From Ureibacillus thermophilus (GTDB lineage Bacteria; Bacillota; Bacilli; Bacillales_A; Planococcaceae): a stretch of 64,000 bases of DNA. The DNA lies in assembly GCF_042657185.1 (NCBI RefSeq), contig NZ_JBHSNN010000005.1; one strand, 5' to 3'. Position numbers and translations under genes: made by a program. Of the stretch, positions 7,555 through 15,085 are shown one piece after another (the first letter of the stretch is position 1; each line of letters starts with the position of its first letter). Below the pieces are notes generated by a model, which did no database searches, was not told the origin of the DNA, and saw only the letters and a list, made by a program, of their open reading frames with translations.

Positions 7555-7591
7555 TGATTAAGAGGAAATTTGCAAATAAGGAGGAGTTTAA

Positions 7592-8362
7592 ATGTCATTT
7601 TTTAATAAAATGCTTGCATCTTTAGGAATTGGTTCTGCCAAAGTAGATACACAGCTGGAGAAATCTTCTTACAGTGCCGGCGAGACAGTTCGCGGCGAAG
7701 TGGAAGTGTATGGGGGAAATGTTGAGCAACGGATTCATACAATTTACTTTACTTTATACACGACGTATATTAAAGAAATCGATGACCGGAAAGTGACAGT
7801 TCCATATGCTTTCTATAAATTTAAAATCAGCGATCCGTTTACAATTCAAGCAAATGAAGTAAAAATCATCCCATTTTCTTTTAAACTGCCTGTAGATACG
7901 CCTCTTACAATTGGAAGCACAAGAGTATGGGTGAAAACGGAATTAGATATACAAAGCGGCGTTGATTCAACGGATAAAGACTATATGGAAGTGCGCCCGT
8001 CAAGGTTGGCATCCAGAGTTTTGGAAGCTGTACAAAATTTAGGTTTCCGTCTTCGAAAAGCGGAAAATGAGCAAGTGTCTTTACGTTATCGAAGAAATTA
8101 TCCATTTATTCAAGAATTTGAATTTGTGCCGATTTCCGGTCCTTTCCGCGGCCGATTGGATGAGTTGGAAATCGCCTTTTTAGCTCAACAGGAAGGAGCA
8201 GTGGAGTTATTATTGGAAGTGGATCGGAAAGGTCGGGGGCTTGGCGGTTTGTTTGCGGAAATGTTGGATATCGATGAAAGCCTCGTTCGTGTGACGATCA
8301 CTGAAGCGGATTATAACCGGGTAGAAGATAAACTTCAGCAAATCATTTCAAGATATGTGTAA
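7592..8362 (+). CDS. spo0M: Sporulation-control protein Spo0M
   Basis: A 256-residue homologue of Spo0M, a soluble arrestin-like protein that affects the onset of sporulation and cell-envelope events. The N-terminal arrestin-like beta sandwich starts MSFFNKMLASLGIGSAKVDT and continues SAGETVRGEVEVYGG. The C-terminal half (about residues 130-256) is the Spo0M-specific region with RRNYPFIQEFEFVP. AAGGAGG precedes the ATG by a normal spacing. The length is close to the B. subtilis protein. It is a single-gene unit with a sigma-W-type promoter upstream and a terminator at 8374. Confidence 0.93.
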   Translation: MSFFNKMLASLGIGSAKVDTQLEKSSYSAGETVRGEVEVYGGNVEQRIHTIYFTLYTTYIKEIDDRKVTVPYAFYKFKISDPFTIQANEVKIIPFSFKLPVDTPLTIGSTRVWVKTELDIQSGVDSTDKDYMEVRPSRLASRVLEAVQNLGFRLRKAENEQVSLRYRRNYPFIQEFEFVPISGPFRGRLDELEIAFLAQQEGAVELLLEVDRKGRGLGGLFAEMLDIDESLVRVTITEADYNRVEDKLQQIISRYV

Positions 8363-8373
8363 GAAACCGTGAA

Positions 8374-8407
8374 AAGGGTGAATGGAAAAACTCATTCGCT
8401 CTTTTTG
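8374..8407 (+). terminator. Terminator after spo0M
   Basis: AGGGTGAATG pairs with CATTCGCTCT using G-U pairs, loop GAAAAACT, followed by TTTT. Confidence 0.65.
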
Positions 8408-8446
8408 TATGGATTTTAGCTATTCGCTGATGTCCTCTGAGAATAT

Positions 8447-8538
8447 CGGAAAATCGCCAGTTTAGGGAAAATAATCGCCTTAAAGGGAAACATAATCGCC
8501 AGAATGGATAAAATAGTCGCCAAGCAATAAATGGCGCC
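8447..8538. repeat. 21-bp tandem repeat
   Basis: A TCGCC core recurs at 8454, 8475, 8496 and 8517, exactly 21 bp apart, then a weaker GCGCC at 8534. The units share the form AAATAATCGCCAG-(AT)-GGG. The region is intergenic, between the spo0M terminator and repeat copy 2, and has no convincing ORF. The periodic reverse-strand translation (WRLFYPF, WRLCFPL) is a by-product of the period being a multiple of three. Confidence 0.75.
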
Positions 8539-8553
8539 AATTAAGAAAAAGCA

Positions 8554-8834
8554 GGGACTGGGACATAAACAAAAAATTATAGGGGTAGCTGAAAGAGTTT
8601 TGATAACTAAAAATTGATTGGAATGACGGGGCGAGTTCCTGTCGCGCACGCTTAGTGGCAAAGCAAAGTTTTCCTGCGACGAGCCCTCTCTAGACCACAA
8701 GAAGCGAAGGAATGACTCAGAGGAGGGCCTGCGGAAAGCGTCCCCGGAACGGAAATCAATTTTTAATAACATATCAAAAAAAACATCATTTTCTCTTTGG
8801 AGAAAGTGATGTTTTTTAAATAGAGCATGTCCTG
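8554..8834. repeat. Intergenic repeat, copy 2 (about 281 bp)
   Basis: Shares the left part of the family (GGGACATAAAC, GGGGTAGCTGAAAGAG), the GCGGAAAGCGTCCCCGGAAC segment and the terminator hairpin with copies 1 and 3. The core differs: GCGAGTTCCTGTCGCGCAC and further sequence replaces the CTCCTGCGG arm. The right end TGTCCTGC mirrors GCAGGGACTGGGACA at the left. As with the other copies it lies between convergent genes, spo0M and the reverse-strand aspartyl-protease-like gene. Confidence 0.85.
8776..8817. terminator. Bidirectional terminator hairpin inside repeat copy 2
   Basis: Same hairpin as copy 1 with small changes (ACATCATTTTCTC / GAGAAAGTGATGT), a run of A before it and TTTTTT after it. 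Confidence 0.7.
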
Positions 8835-8846
8835 CTTGCGATTCCA

Positions 8847-9242
8847 TTATGCTAATTTTTTCTCATCGATTGCAATGAGTTGCAAATTTTTTAAATCTAA
8901 TAGAAACTCTCCGGATTTTAATATATCTAGCCCAATCAATCCCTGAATATTAAATCCCCTTAAAGTGCCAAAATCAATGGGTACTTCTCGGAAGATTTTT
9001 TCTCCGATTTTTATATAATCGATATTTTTTGAAAAACTATATTCCGCCCCGCCGATTCCTGAATGGCAAATTAAAGGGTCTCCATTTTCAAAGGCAATTC
9101 CTAAGTCTTCAACTGAATCGATATCGATGAAAGAATGGGAGGCCCCTGAATCGATGGCAACACGATTCAAATATTTTCTTTTTCCTTTATAGCAAATTTC
9201 AATAGTTGAAAGCAGCAAACCGTCTTCGAAAATTAATTGCAT
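8847..9242 (-). CDS. Retropepsin-like aspartyl protease domain protein
   Basis: A 131-residue protein made of one domain. It has the aspartyl-protease signature VAIDSGASHSFID with catalytic-type Asp31, and a later IQGLIGLDILKSGEF segment matching the hydrophobic-hydrophobic-Gly element of retropepsin-like folds. There is no signal peptide or membrane segment. The start is an ATG after GGGGGCTTAAT. Small single-domain proteins like this would need to dimerise to form an active site. Function in Bacillales is not established, so protease activity is an inference from the motif. It is transcribed toward repeat copy 2. Confidence 0.65.
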   Translation of the reverse strand: MQLIFEDGLLLSTIEICYKGKRKYLNRVAIDSGASHSFIDIDSVEDLGIAFENGDPLICHSGIGGAEYSFSKNIDYIKIGEKIFREVPIDFGTLRGFNIQGLIGLDILKSGEFLLDLKNLQLIAIDEKKLA

Positions 9243-9292
9243 ATTAAGCCCCCATACCCTTTTTATCCCATCTTATTTCAGAAATTGATAAA

Positions 9293-9973
9293 TTATTCAA
9301 ATTGGTGGGATTTTCCTTTATCTCTGCTGCGCAATAGATACCCAATAAAAACAACAATAAAAATTAATAATAATTGGAATAAAATGATAGGCAATGGATT
9401 TGTTAAATAAGGCTGCACATAAGCATCTTTTATCATCATTTTTGAAGCAGTCCATGCAAGTACGGCTGCGCCTAAATAAATGAAGAGCGGAAATCTTTCG
9501 ATGATGCCAATGACAATGGTGCTTCCCCACACAATAATTGGAATGGAGATGAAAAGACCAATTGCCACCAACAGCATGTTTCCGGAAGAAGCGCCAGCAA
9601 CGGCCATAATATTGTCAATGCCCATTAAAAAATCGGCAAGCATGATTGTCCAAACGGCACCCAAAAAGGATTTTGCAGATGGTCGGATATCGTTGCTTTC
9701 TTCTGTCGCCAGCAGTTTCAAAGCGATATAGACCAATAAAACGCCGCCAATGAAGAGTAAACCATCAATTTCCAATAATTTTACCGCCATTATTGTAAAG
9801 AGAATGCGCATGAAAATGGCAGCAAGCGTTCCAACCACAATAACCTTTTTTTGTTGCTTAGTTGGCAAATTTTTTGCTACCATTCCGATTAATAAAGCAT
9901 TATCTCCTGCAAGAACAAGATCGATAAAAATGATGCACAAAAGTGCTGTAAAAAATTCGAAAGACATCTCCAT
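9293..9973 (-). CDS. TerC/YjbE family integral membrane protein
   Basis: A 226-residue membrane protein with about seven hydrophobic segments. The conserved acidic membrane motifs of the TerC family are visible: FIDLVLAGDNALLIG near the N-terminus and LADFLMGIDNIMAVAG in the middle. TerC relatives in Bacillus (YjbE, MeeF, MeeY) are linked to metal-ion, mainly manganese, handling and to metallation of secreted enzymes. The start ATG follows AGGAGAAGG. No manganese riboswitch-like leader was recognised in the 80 bp upstream. It is divergent from the alaS T-box leader. Confidence 0.85.
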   Translation of the reverse strand: MEMSFEFFTALLCIIFIDLVLAGDNALLIGMVAKNLPTKQQKKVIVVGTLAAIFMRILFTIMAVKLLEIDGLLFIGGVLLVYIALKLLATEESNDIRPSAKSFLGAVWTIMLADFLMGIDNIMAVAGASSGNMLLVAIGLFISIPIIVWGSTIVIGIIERFPLFIYLGAAVLAWTASKMMIKDAYVQPYLTNPLPIILFQLLLIFIVVFIGYLLRSRDKGKSHQFE

Positions 9974-10057
9974 ATATCCTTCTCCTATTCTTTCTGTTTT
10001 TTTGGAAAGTATATGAACGAGTTTCCATATTAAGAAATAAAGCGGCTGCTATTTTTA

Positions 10058-10086
10058 TTGACATGACTTAGCGCATTTCATATAAT
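10058..10086 (+). promoter_or_regulatory. Sigma-A promoter of the alaS T-box transcript
   Basis: Consensus TTGACA (10058-10063), 17 bp spacer, consensus TATAAT (10081-10086). The expected start of transcription is near 10093, just before the T-box leader. Confidence 0.85.
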
Positions 10087-10120
10087 TTACAGAGAAAATG
10101 TCAAAATGGATAAAATTTGA

Positions 10121-10384
10121 ACACGATGAAGGAGAAAGTACGTTTTTGCTGAGTGTAAAGAGAGAGATTCCCTGGGCTGAAAGAATCTCCACTGCGGCAA
10201 TTGCGGAAAGCTACTCCTGAGTGCAGCTAATCCCTGCCGTTCACTAACGTTACAGTGGCTAAAGTGACAGTTTCTAATGGCTAATAGACAAATTCCTTTT
10301 GCCGAAACTTACGGAAACTGTAACGAGGGTGGTACCGCGAATAGTACGTCTTCGTCCCTTACTGGGATGAAGACTTTTTTCATT
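10121..10384 (+). promoter_or_regulatory. T-box riboswitch controlling alaS
   Basis: The leader contains the T-box GGGTGGTACCGCG (10327-10339), which pairs with the uncharged tRNA acceptor end. It is followed by a terminator, GTCTTCGTCCC with GGGATGAAGAC and TTTTTT (10348-10380). A stem-I region starts near GATGAAGGAGAAAGTACG, and a candidate Ala specifier GCT followed by A sits at 10210-10212. Uncharged tRNA-Ala would favour the antiterminator and allow read-through into alaS 36 bp downstream. The exact specifier assignment needs a structural model. Confidence 0.9.
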
Positions 10385-10420
10385 TTGTCAAACAAAAAAT
10401 TAATAGGAGGTTAAGCAAAA

Positions 10421-13081
10421 ATGAAAGCAGCAGAAATTCGCCGCAAATTTTTAGATTTCTTTGTCGAAAAAGGCCATGCAGTAGAACCATCAGCTTCATT
10501 AATTCCAGTGAATGACCCATCCCTTTTATGGATTAACTCAGGGGTGGCAACGTTAAAAAAATATTTTGATGGCCGTGAAATTCCTGCAAATCCACGTATT
10601 ACAAATGCTCAAAAATCCATTCGGACAAATGATATTGAAAATGTAGGGAAAACAGCTCGCCACCATACATTCTTTGAAATGTTGGGGAACTTCTCTATCG
10701 GGGATTACTTCAAAAGAGAAGCAATTCATTATGCTTGGGAATTTTTAACAGACCCTAAATGGATGGGATTCAATCCTGAATTGCTTTCTGTAACTATCCA
10801 TCCTGAAGACGAAGAAGCTTATAACATTTGGAAGAATGAAATTGGCTTGCCGGAAGAACGAATCATCCGCATCGAAGGAAACTTCTGGGATATTGGGGAA
10901 GGTCCATCCGGTCCAAACTCAGAAATTTTCTATGATCGAGGCCCAGAATATGGAAATGATCCAAATGACCCAGAGTTGTTCCCAGGTGGAGAAAACGAAC
11001 GCTACTTAGAAATTTGGAACTTGGTGTTCTCTCAATTCAACCATAATCCAGACGGTACTTATACGCCGCTGCCAAAACAAAACATCGATACAGGTATGGG
11101 TCTTGAGCGGATGGCTTCCGTTGTGCAAAATGTACCAACAAACTTTGATACAGATTTATTCATGCCGATTATTGAAAAAGTTGAGGAATTTGCAAATCGC
11201 CGATATAAACGTCCTGGTGAAATTGATCTAAAAGAAATTTTCAATAATAAAGAAGACATCAATACACCGTTTAAAGTGATTGCAGACCATATCCGTACAG
11301 TAGCATTTGCCATTGGTGACGGTGCGCTTCCATCCAATGAAGGACGCGGGTATGTAATCCGCCGTTTATTGCGTCGCGCAGTAAGATATGCAAAACAAAT
11401 CGGCATTGAAAAACCATTTATGTATGAACTTGTTCCAACTGTTGGCGAAATTATGAAAGACTTCTATCCGGAAGTAAGCGAAAAATGCGAATTTATTCAA
11501 CGGGTTGTAAAAAATGAAGAAATTCGTTTCTTAGAGACACTTGATGCCGGTCTTGAAATTTTGAACGAAGTTGTTGAACGGGAGAAAAAATTAGGACTTA
11601 CTGAAATTCCAGGCGAAGATGTATTCCGTTTATATGATACGTACGGCTTCCCTGTTGAATTAACGGAAGAATATGCTGCTGAACAAGGCATGACGGTTGA
11701 CTATGAAGGTTTCGAAAGAGAAATGGAAAAACAACGGGAGCGTGCGAGAAATGCCCGTGTGGATGTTGATTCCATGCAAGTGCAAAATGAAGTGTTGACA
11801 AACTTAAAAGTGCCTTCTGTCTTTGTTGGTTATGAAGTGGAAGAAAGCGATACGAAAGTTGCTGCCATTGTATCAAACGGCGAGCTTGTAGATTTGGCTT
11901 CAGAAGGCGAAGAAGTGCTAGTGATTTTGGCTGAAACACCTTTCTATGCAGAAATGGGTGGTCAAATTGCGGATAAAGGTGTAATTGAAGGCGATACATT
12001 TAGAGCTGTTGTAAAAGATGTACAAGTTGCACCAAACGGCCAGCATCTTCATACAGTTGTGGTTGAATCCGGTGAAATGCGTCTTGACGATCCAGTGAAA
12101 GCTGTGGTGAATAAAGAAGAACGCAAGCTTATCGTGAAAAACCATACAGCGACTCACCTTCTACACCGGGCATTAAAAGACGTGCTAGGTGAACACGTTA
12201 ACCAAGCAGGTTCATATGTAGGACCAGACCGTTTGCGTTTTGACTTTACTCACTTTGGACAAGCATCTAAAGAAGAACTTGAACAAATTGAGCGCATCGT
12301 GAACGAAAAAATTTGGGAAGATATTGAAGTGGTTATCGAAGAAATGCCGATTGATGAAGCAAAAGCAATGGGTGCGATGGCGCTATTCGGCGAAAAATAC
12401 GGCGATATTGTACGCGTCGTACAAGTCAGCGATTATTCCATCGAGCTTTGTGGTGGTCTGCATGTAAACCGCACATCTGAAATTGGATTGTTTAAAATCG
12501 TTTCAGAAGGCGGAATTGGTGCTGGCGTAAGACGTATTGAGGCTGTGACTGGCAAAGGCGCTTATTTGGCAGTGAAAGAAGAAGAAAGAATCTTGCATGA
12601 GGCAGCCGCTCAATTTAAAGCAAATCCAAAAGATTTAGTAATGCGAATTCATGGATTGCAAGCTGAATATAAAGAATTGCAACGCGAAAATGATTCGCTA
12701 TCCCAAAAATTGGCGAACCTTGAAGCGGCAAGCGTTCTCGATGCAGCGCAAAAAATTGGCGAAATCACTGTATTATCTACACGGGTAGAAGCAAAAGATA
12801 ATAATCAACTTCGTCAAATGATGGATGACTTAAAAGCGAAGTTGGAGAAAGCAGTTATCGTCCTCGGAGCTGTTAGCGACGGCAAAGTAATGCTTTGCGC
12901 AGGGGTGACAAAAGATATTGCTGGAAAAGAATATCATGCAGGCAATATCGTAAAATCCGTTGCAGAACAATGCGGAGGAAAAGGCGGCGGACGTCCTGAC
13001 ATGGCGATGGCAGGTGCAAAAGATGCATCTAAACTAGATGAAGCTCTTCAATCTGTATATAATTTTGTAAAATCTCTATAA
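10421..13081 (+). CDS. alaS: Alanyl-tRNA synthetase
   Basis: An 886-residue class II synthetase of normal length that charges tRNA-Ala. In order it has the catalytic core (N-terminal KFLDFFVEKGHAVEPSASLI), the tRNA-recognition helices, the editing domain with NHTATHLLH (about residues 573-581) and CGGLHVNRT (about 677-685), both zinc-ligand motifs, and a C-terminal coiled coil plus DHHA1 domain ending in CGGKGGGRPDMAMAGA. Editing motifs are intact, so mischarged Ser and Gly should be cleared. AATAGGAGG precedes the ATG. It is regulated by the T-box leader. ireB and ruvX follow, as in Bacillus. Confidence 0.98.
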   Translation: MKAAEIRRKFLDFFVEKGHAVEPSASLIPVNDPSLLWINSGVATLKKYFDGREIPANPRITNAQKSIRTNDIENVGKTARHHTFFEMLGNFSIGDYFKREAIHYAWEFLTDPKWMGFNPELLSVTIHPEDEEAYNIWKNEIGLPEERIIRIEGNFWDIGEGPSGPNSEIFYDRGPEYGNDPNDPELFPGGENERYLEIWNLVFSQFNHNPDGTYTPLPKQNIDTGMGLERMASVVQNVPTNFDTDLFMPIIEKVEEFANRRYKRPGEIDLKEIFNNKEDINTPFKVIADHIRTVAFAIGDGALPSNEGRGYVIRRLLRRAVRYAKQIGIEKPFMYELVPTVGEIMKDFYPEVSEKCEFIQRVVKNEEIRFLETLDAGLEILNEVVEREKKLGLTEIPGEDVFRLYDTYGFPVELTEEYAAEQGMTVDYEGFEREMEKQRERARNARVDVDSMQVQNEVLTNLKVPSVFVGYEVEESDTKVAAIVSNGELVDLASEGEEVLVILAETPFYAEMGGQIADKGVIEGDTFRAVVKDVQVAPNGQHLHTVVVESGEMRLDDPVKAVVNKEERKLIVKNHTATHLLHRALKDVLGEHVNQAGSYVGPDRLRFDFTHFGQASKEELEQIERIVNEKIWEDIEVVIEEMPIDEAKAMGAMALFGEKYGDIVRVVQVSDYSIELCGGLHVNRTSEIGLFKIVSEGGIGAGVRRIEAVTGKGAYLAVKEEERILHEAAAQFKANPKDLVMRIHGLQAEYKELQRENDSLSQKLANLEAASVLDAAQKIGEITVLSTRVEAKDNNQLRQMMDDLKAKLEKAVIVLGAVSDGKVMLCAGVTKDIAGKEYHAGNIVKSVAEQCGGKGGGRPDMAMAGAKDASKLDEALQSVYNFVKSL

Positions 13082-13100
13082 AAACTGGGGAACAAATCTA

Positions 13101-13129
13101 TTTCGCTGACCCATTGAATCAGTTATAAT
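13101..13129 (+). promoter_or_regulatory. Weak promoter candidate before ireB
   Basis: TATAAT at 13124-13129 with a poor -35 (TTTCGC, 13101-13106) at 17 bp. It could supply ireB-ruvX independently of the alaS T-box. Confidence 0.35.
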
Positions 13130-13185
13130 AGAGGAAATGGAGCGAGAATTTCCAACTCCTGATTTCTGAAAGCGAGGTGCTGGTC

Positions 13186-13452
13186 TTGAATTCGTTCGAT
13201 CAAACAATGAAATTTAGTTTTCCAGAAGAATCAATGGAAGAAGAAGTCAAGCAAGTTATGCTGAAAGTGTACTCTGCATTACAGGAAAAAGGATATAATC
13301 CAACAAACCAAATTGTAGGGTACTTATTATCTGGTGATCCGGCATACATTCCTCGCCATCAAGATGCACGAAATTTAATTCGCAAACTTGAACGGGATGA
13401 AATTTTAGAAGAGCTTGTGAAATTCTACATTAGACATCATCAAGAGGAATAA
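13186..13452 (+). CDS. ireB: IreB-family regulatory phosphoprotein
   Basis: An 88-residue homologue of YrzL/IreB (UPF0297), a substrate of PASTA-type Ser/Thr kinases that tunes cell-wall stress and cephalosporin resistance in enterococci. The signature GYNPTNQIVGYLLSGDPAYI and the RHQDARNLIRKLERDEI helix are present. The TTG at 13186 is chosen because it aligns with the known N-terminus (SFDQTMKFSF) and stands 6-7 nt after AGCGAGGTG. The upstream GTG at 13177 lies inside that ribosome site. ruvX follows after 3 bp, the usual pairing. Confidence 0.92.
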   Translation: MNSFDQTMKFSFPEESMEEEVKQVMLKVYSALQEKGYNPTNQIVGYLLSGDPAYIPRHQDARNLIRKLERDEILEELVKFYIRHHQEE

Positions 13453-13455
13453 TCA

Positions 13456-13881
13456 ATGAGAGTTATGGGATTAGATGTCGGTACAAAAACGGTTGGCATT
13501 GCAATCAGCGATCCATTGGGGTTGACTGCTCAAGGGATCGAAACGATTCATATAGATGAAGAAGCTGGCGAATTCGGTATTGAACGAATTAGAGAGCTTG
13601 TCAAAGAATATGGCGTGACGGAGTTTGTCGTAGGGTATCCAAAAAATATGAACAATACGGTGGGGCCCCGCGGCGAAGCTTCAGAAAAATACAAAAAGCT
13701 CTTGGAAGAGACGTTCAATTTGCCAGTGACGCTTTGGGATGAACGGTTGACAACGATGGCTGCTGAGCGAATGCTGATTGAAGCCGATGTGAGCCGAAAG
13801 AAAAGAAAAAAAGTCATCGACAAGATGGCAGCCGTTATGATTTTGCAAGGTTATTTAGACCGAAAATCATTTCTTAAATAA
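13456..13881 (+). CDS. ruvX: RuvX/YqgF RNase H-fold nuclease
   Basis: A 141-residue YqgF-family protein of normal size. It has LDVGTKTVGIAISDPLG at the N-terminus with the first catalytic-type Asp, VVGYPKNMNNTVGPR in the middle, and LWDERLTTMAAERML with the second acidic site. The family is described as a putative Holliday-junction resolvase and as involved in 16S rRNA 5'-end maturation. Translationally coupled to ireB. Confidence 0.95.
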   Translation: MRVMGLDVGTKTVGIAISDPLGLTAQGIETIHIDEEAGEFGIERIRELVKEYGVTEFVVGYPKNMNNTVGPRGEASEKYKKLLEETFNLPVTLWDERLTTMAAERMLIEADVSRKKRKKVIDKMAAVMILQGYLDRKSFLK

Positions 13882-13990
13882 TTAGCCCATGTTGGGTGAA
13901 TAATATGAATGAAATGATTTGTAAAAATCCTTTAGACAATCGTCGGGGATGATATAAATTTTGCGTATTTTATAGGAAGAGGTGACCATC

Positions 13991-14305
13991 ATGGCACATA
14001 ACCATGAGTTCGATGAAAATATTATTACAGTCGTTGATGAAGATGGAAATGAGCATTTATGCCAAGTAATCCACACATTTGATTCTGAGAAATTTGGAAA
14101 GTCTTACGTATTATATACCTATGTTGGGGCAGAAGAAGATGAAGAAGGCCAAATCGAAATTTTTGCTTCTGCCTTCATTCCAGATGAGGACGGAAAAGAT
14201 GGAGAATTGCTCCCAATCGAAACCGAAGAAGAATGGGATTTAGTTGAAGAAGTATTAAATAATCTCGAAGAAGAATGGGAGTCAGAAGACGAGGACGAAG
14301 AATAA
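13991..14305 (+). CDS. DUF1292 family protein (YrzB-like)
   Basis: A 104-residue, strongly acidic cytosolic protein with one DUF1292 domain: ITVVDEDGNEHLCQVIHTFD, then KSYVLYTYVG and EEEWDLVEEVL. The last 15 residues are almost all Glu/Asp. The ATG at 13991 is chosen because AAGAGGTG lies 6 nt before it; the GTG at 13982 overlaps that site. It corresponds to yrzB downstream of ruvX in Bacillus. No biochemical function is known. A terminator at 14312 separates it from the related next gene. Confidence 0.85.
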   Translation: MAHNHEFDENIITVVDEDGNEHLCQVIHTFDSEKFGKSYVLYTYVGAEEDEEGQIEIFASAFIPDEDGKDGELLPIETEEEWDLVEEVLNNLEEEWESEDEDEE

Positions 14306-14311
14306 AAAAGG

Positions 14312-14343
14312 ATAAAGTAGGCATTGAGTTGCCTACTTTTTTC
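14312..14343 (+). terminator. Terminator after the first DUF1292 gene
   Basis: AAAGTAGGCA pairs with TGCCTACTTT around TTGAGT, followed by a T run. Confidence 0.85.
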
Positions 14344-14379
14344 TTGTGTATGATTATGTCTATTTATTAGGAGGATATG

Positions 14380-14886
14380 ATGGATCAGCAATTTTTCAAA
14401 TTAGAAACGGAAGATGGAATGAAAACATGCAAAGTGTTGTTTACTTTTGACACCGATGAACATTCTTACTGCATTTATTGCGTTGTAGATGAGGAAGGAA
14501 GGGAAAACGGCGAAATTTCGGCAGTGCGGTTTGAGTTGGATGAAAACTTAGAAATGACAAATTTCCAAGAGCTTCAAACCGATGAAGAGTGGGATATGGT
14601 GGAAGAAGTTTATAACACCCTTGTGGATACTTTCTCAGGAAAAACTTTTACAGCGATTGACGAAGAAGGAAATGAAGTGGAATGCAAAGTTCTTCATCAA
14701 TTTGAAATAGAAGAATTTGGAAAGAAATACGTGATTTATACAATTGATGATGAAGAAAATAGTGAATTTTTTGCTGCCAGCTTTGTAGAATCAGAAGATG
14801 GAGAAATTCATGAAATTTTTCCAGTTGAATCTGATGAAGAATGGGAAAAAATTGAGGAAGTTTTTGAGCATTTAAATCAACAGTAA
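14380..14886 (+). CDS. Two-domain DUF1292 protein
   Basis: A 168-residue acidic protein in which the DUF1292 unit occurs twice. The first copy runs from FKLETEDGMKTCKVLFTFDT to DEEWDMVEEVYNTL. The second runs from FTAIDEEGNEVECKVLHQFE to SDEEWEKIEEVFEHL. Both share the E-x-G-x-x-x-x-C-K-V-L core, and the second is closer to the single-domain neighbour, suggesting duplication and fusion. AGGAGG lies 5 nt before the ATG at 14380, which is preferred over the ATG at 14377. Function unknown. Confidence 0.8.
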   Translation: MDQQFFKLETEDGMKTCKVLFTFDTDEHSYCIYCVVDEEGRENGEISAVRFELDENLEMTNFQELQTDEEWDMVEEVYNTLVDTFSGKTFTAIDEEGNEVECKVLHQFEIEEFGKKYVIYTIDDEENSEFFAASFVESEDGEIHEIFPVESDEEWEKIEEVFEHLNQQ

Positions 14887-14895
14887 ATCGAATTT

Positions 14896-14931
14896 TTCTG
14901 CGGCGCGATTCTTTGGAATTCGCCGCAGGAA
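14896..14931. repeat. Inverted repeat after the second DUF1292 gene
   Basis: TTCTGCGGCG and CGCCGCAGGAA form a GC-rich stem around GATTC/GAATT. There is no T tract on either side, so it may be a processing or stability hairpin rather than a standard terminator. Confidence 0.45.
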
Positions 14932-15085
14932 AGAATATACATAATTCAATAAAAATGCCAATTATTCGAACCTTTTTTAGCAAAAAACGTACAAATACAT
15001 AGAATTACCGCAAAACCTATTTGATTATTGTTCATCTATCCAGTAATTTATTATCATATGTAGTGAAATGATAGGGGGTACATAT

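Noticed and set aside
8447..8538. CRISPR array
   Set aside because: Units are 21 bp in total with no spacer variation, no 24-36 bp direct repeats, and no cas genes in the window.
8343..8847. Reverse-strand ORFs over the 21-bp repeat and repeat copy 2
   Set aside because: Their periodic Trp/Phe/Leu pattern comes from a 21-bp tandem repeat, and they run through a terminator hairpin. No family resemblance or ribosome site.
11059..12157. Several reverse-strand ORFs within alaS
   Set aside because: They are shadows of a highly conserved gene on the other strand, without ribosome sites or recognisable domains. The same applies to reverse ORFs within lepA, dnaK, era, ybeY and others.
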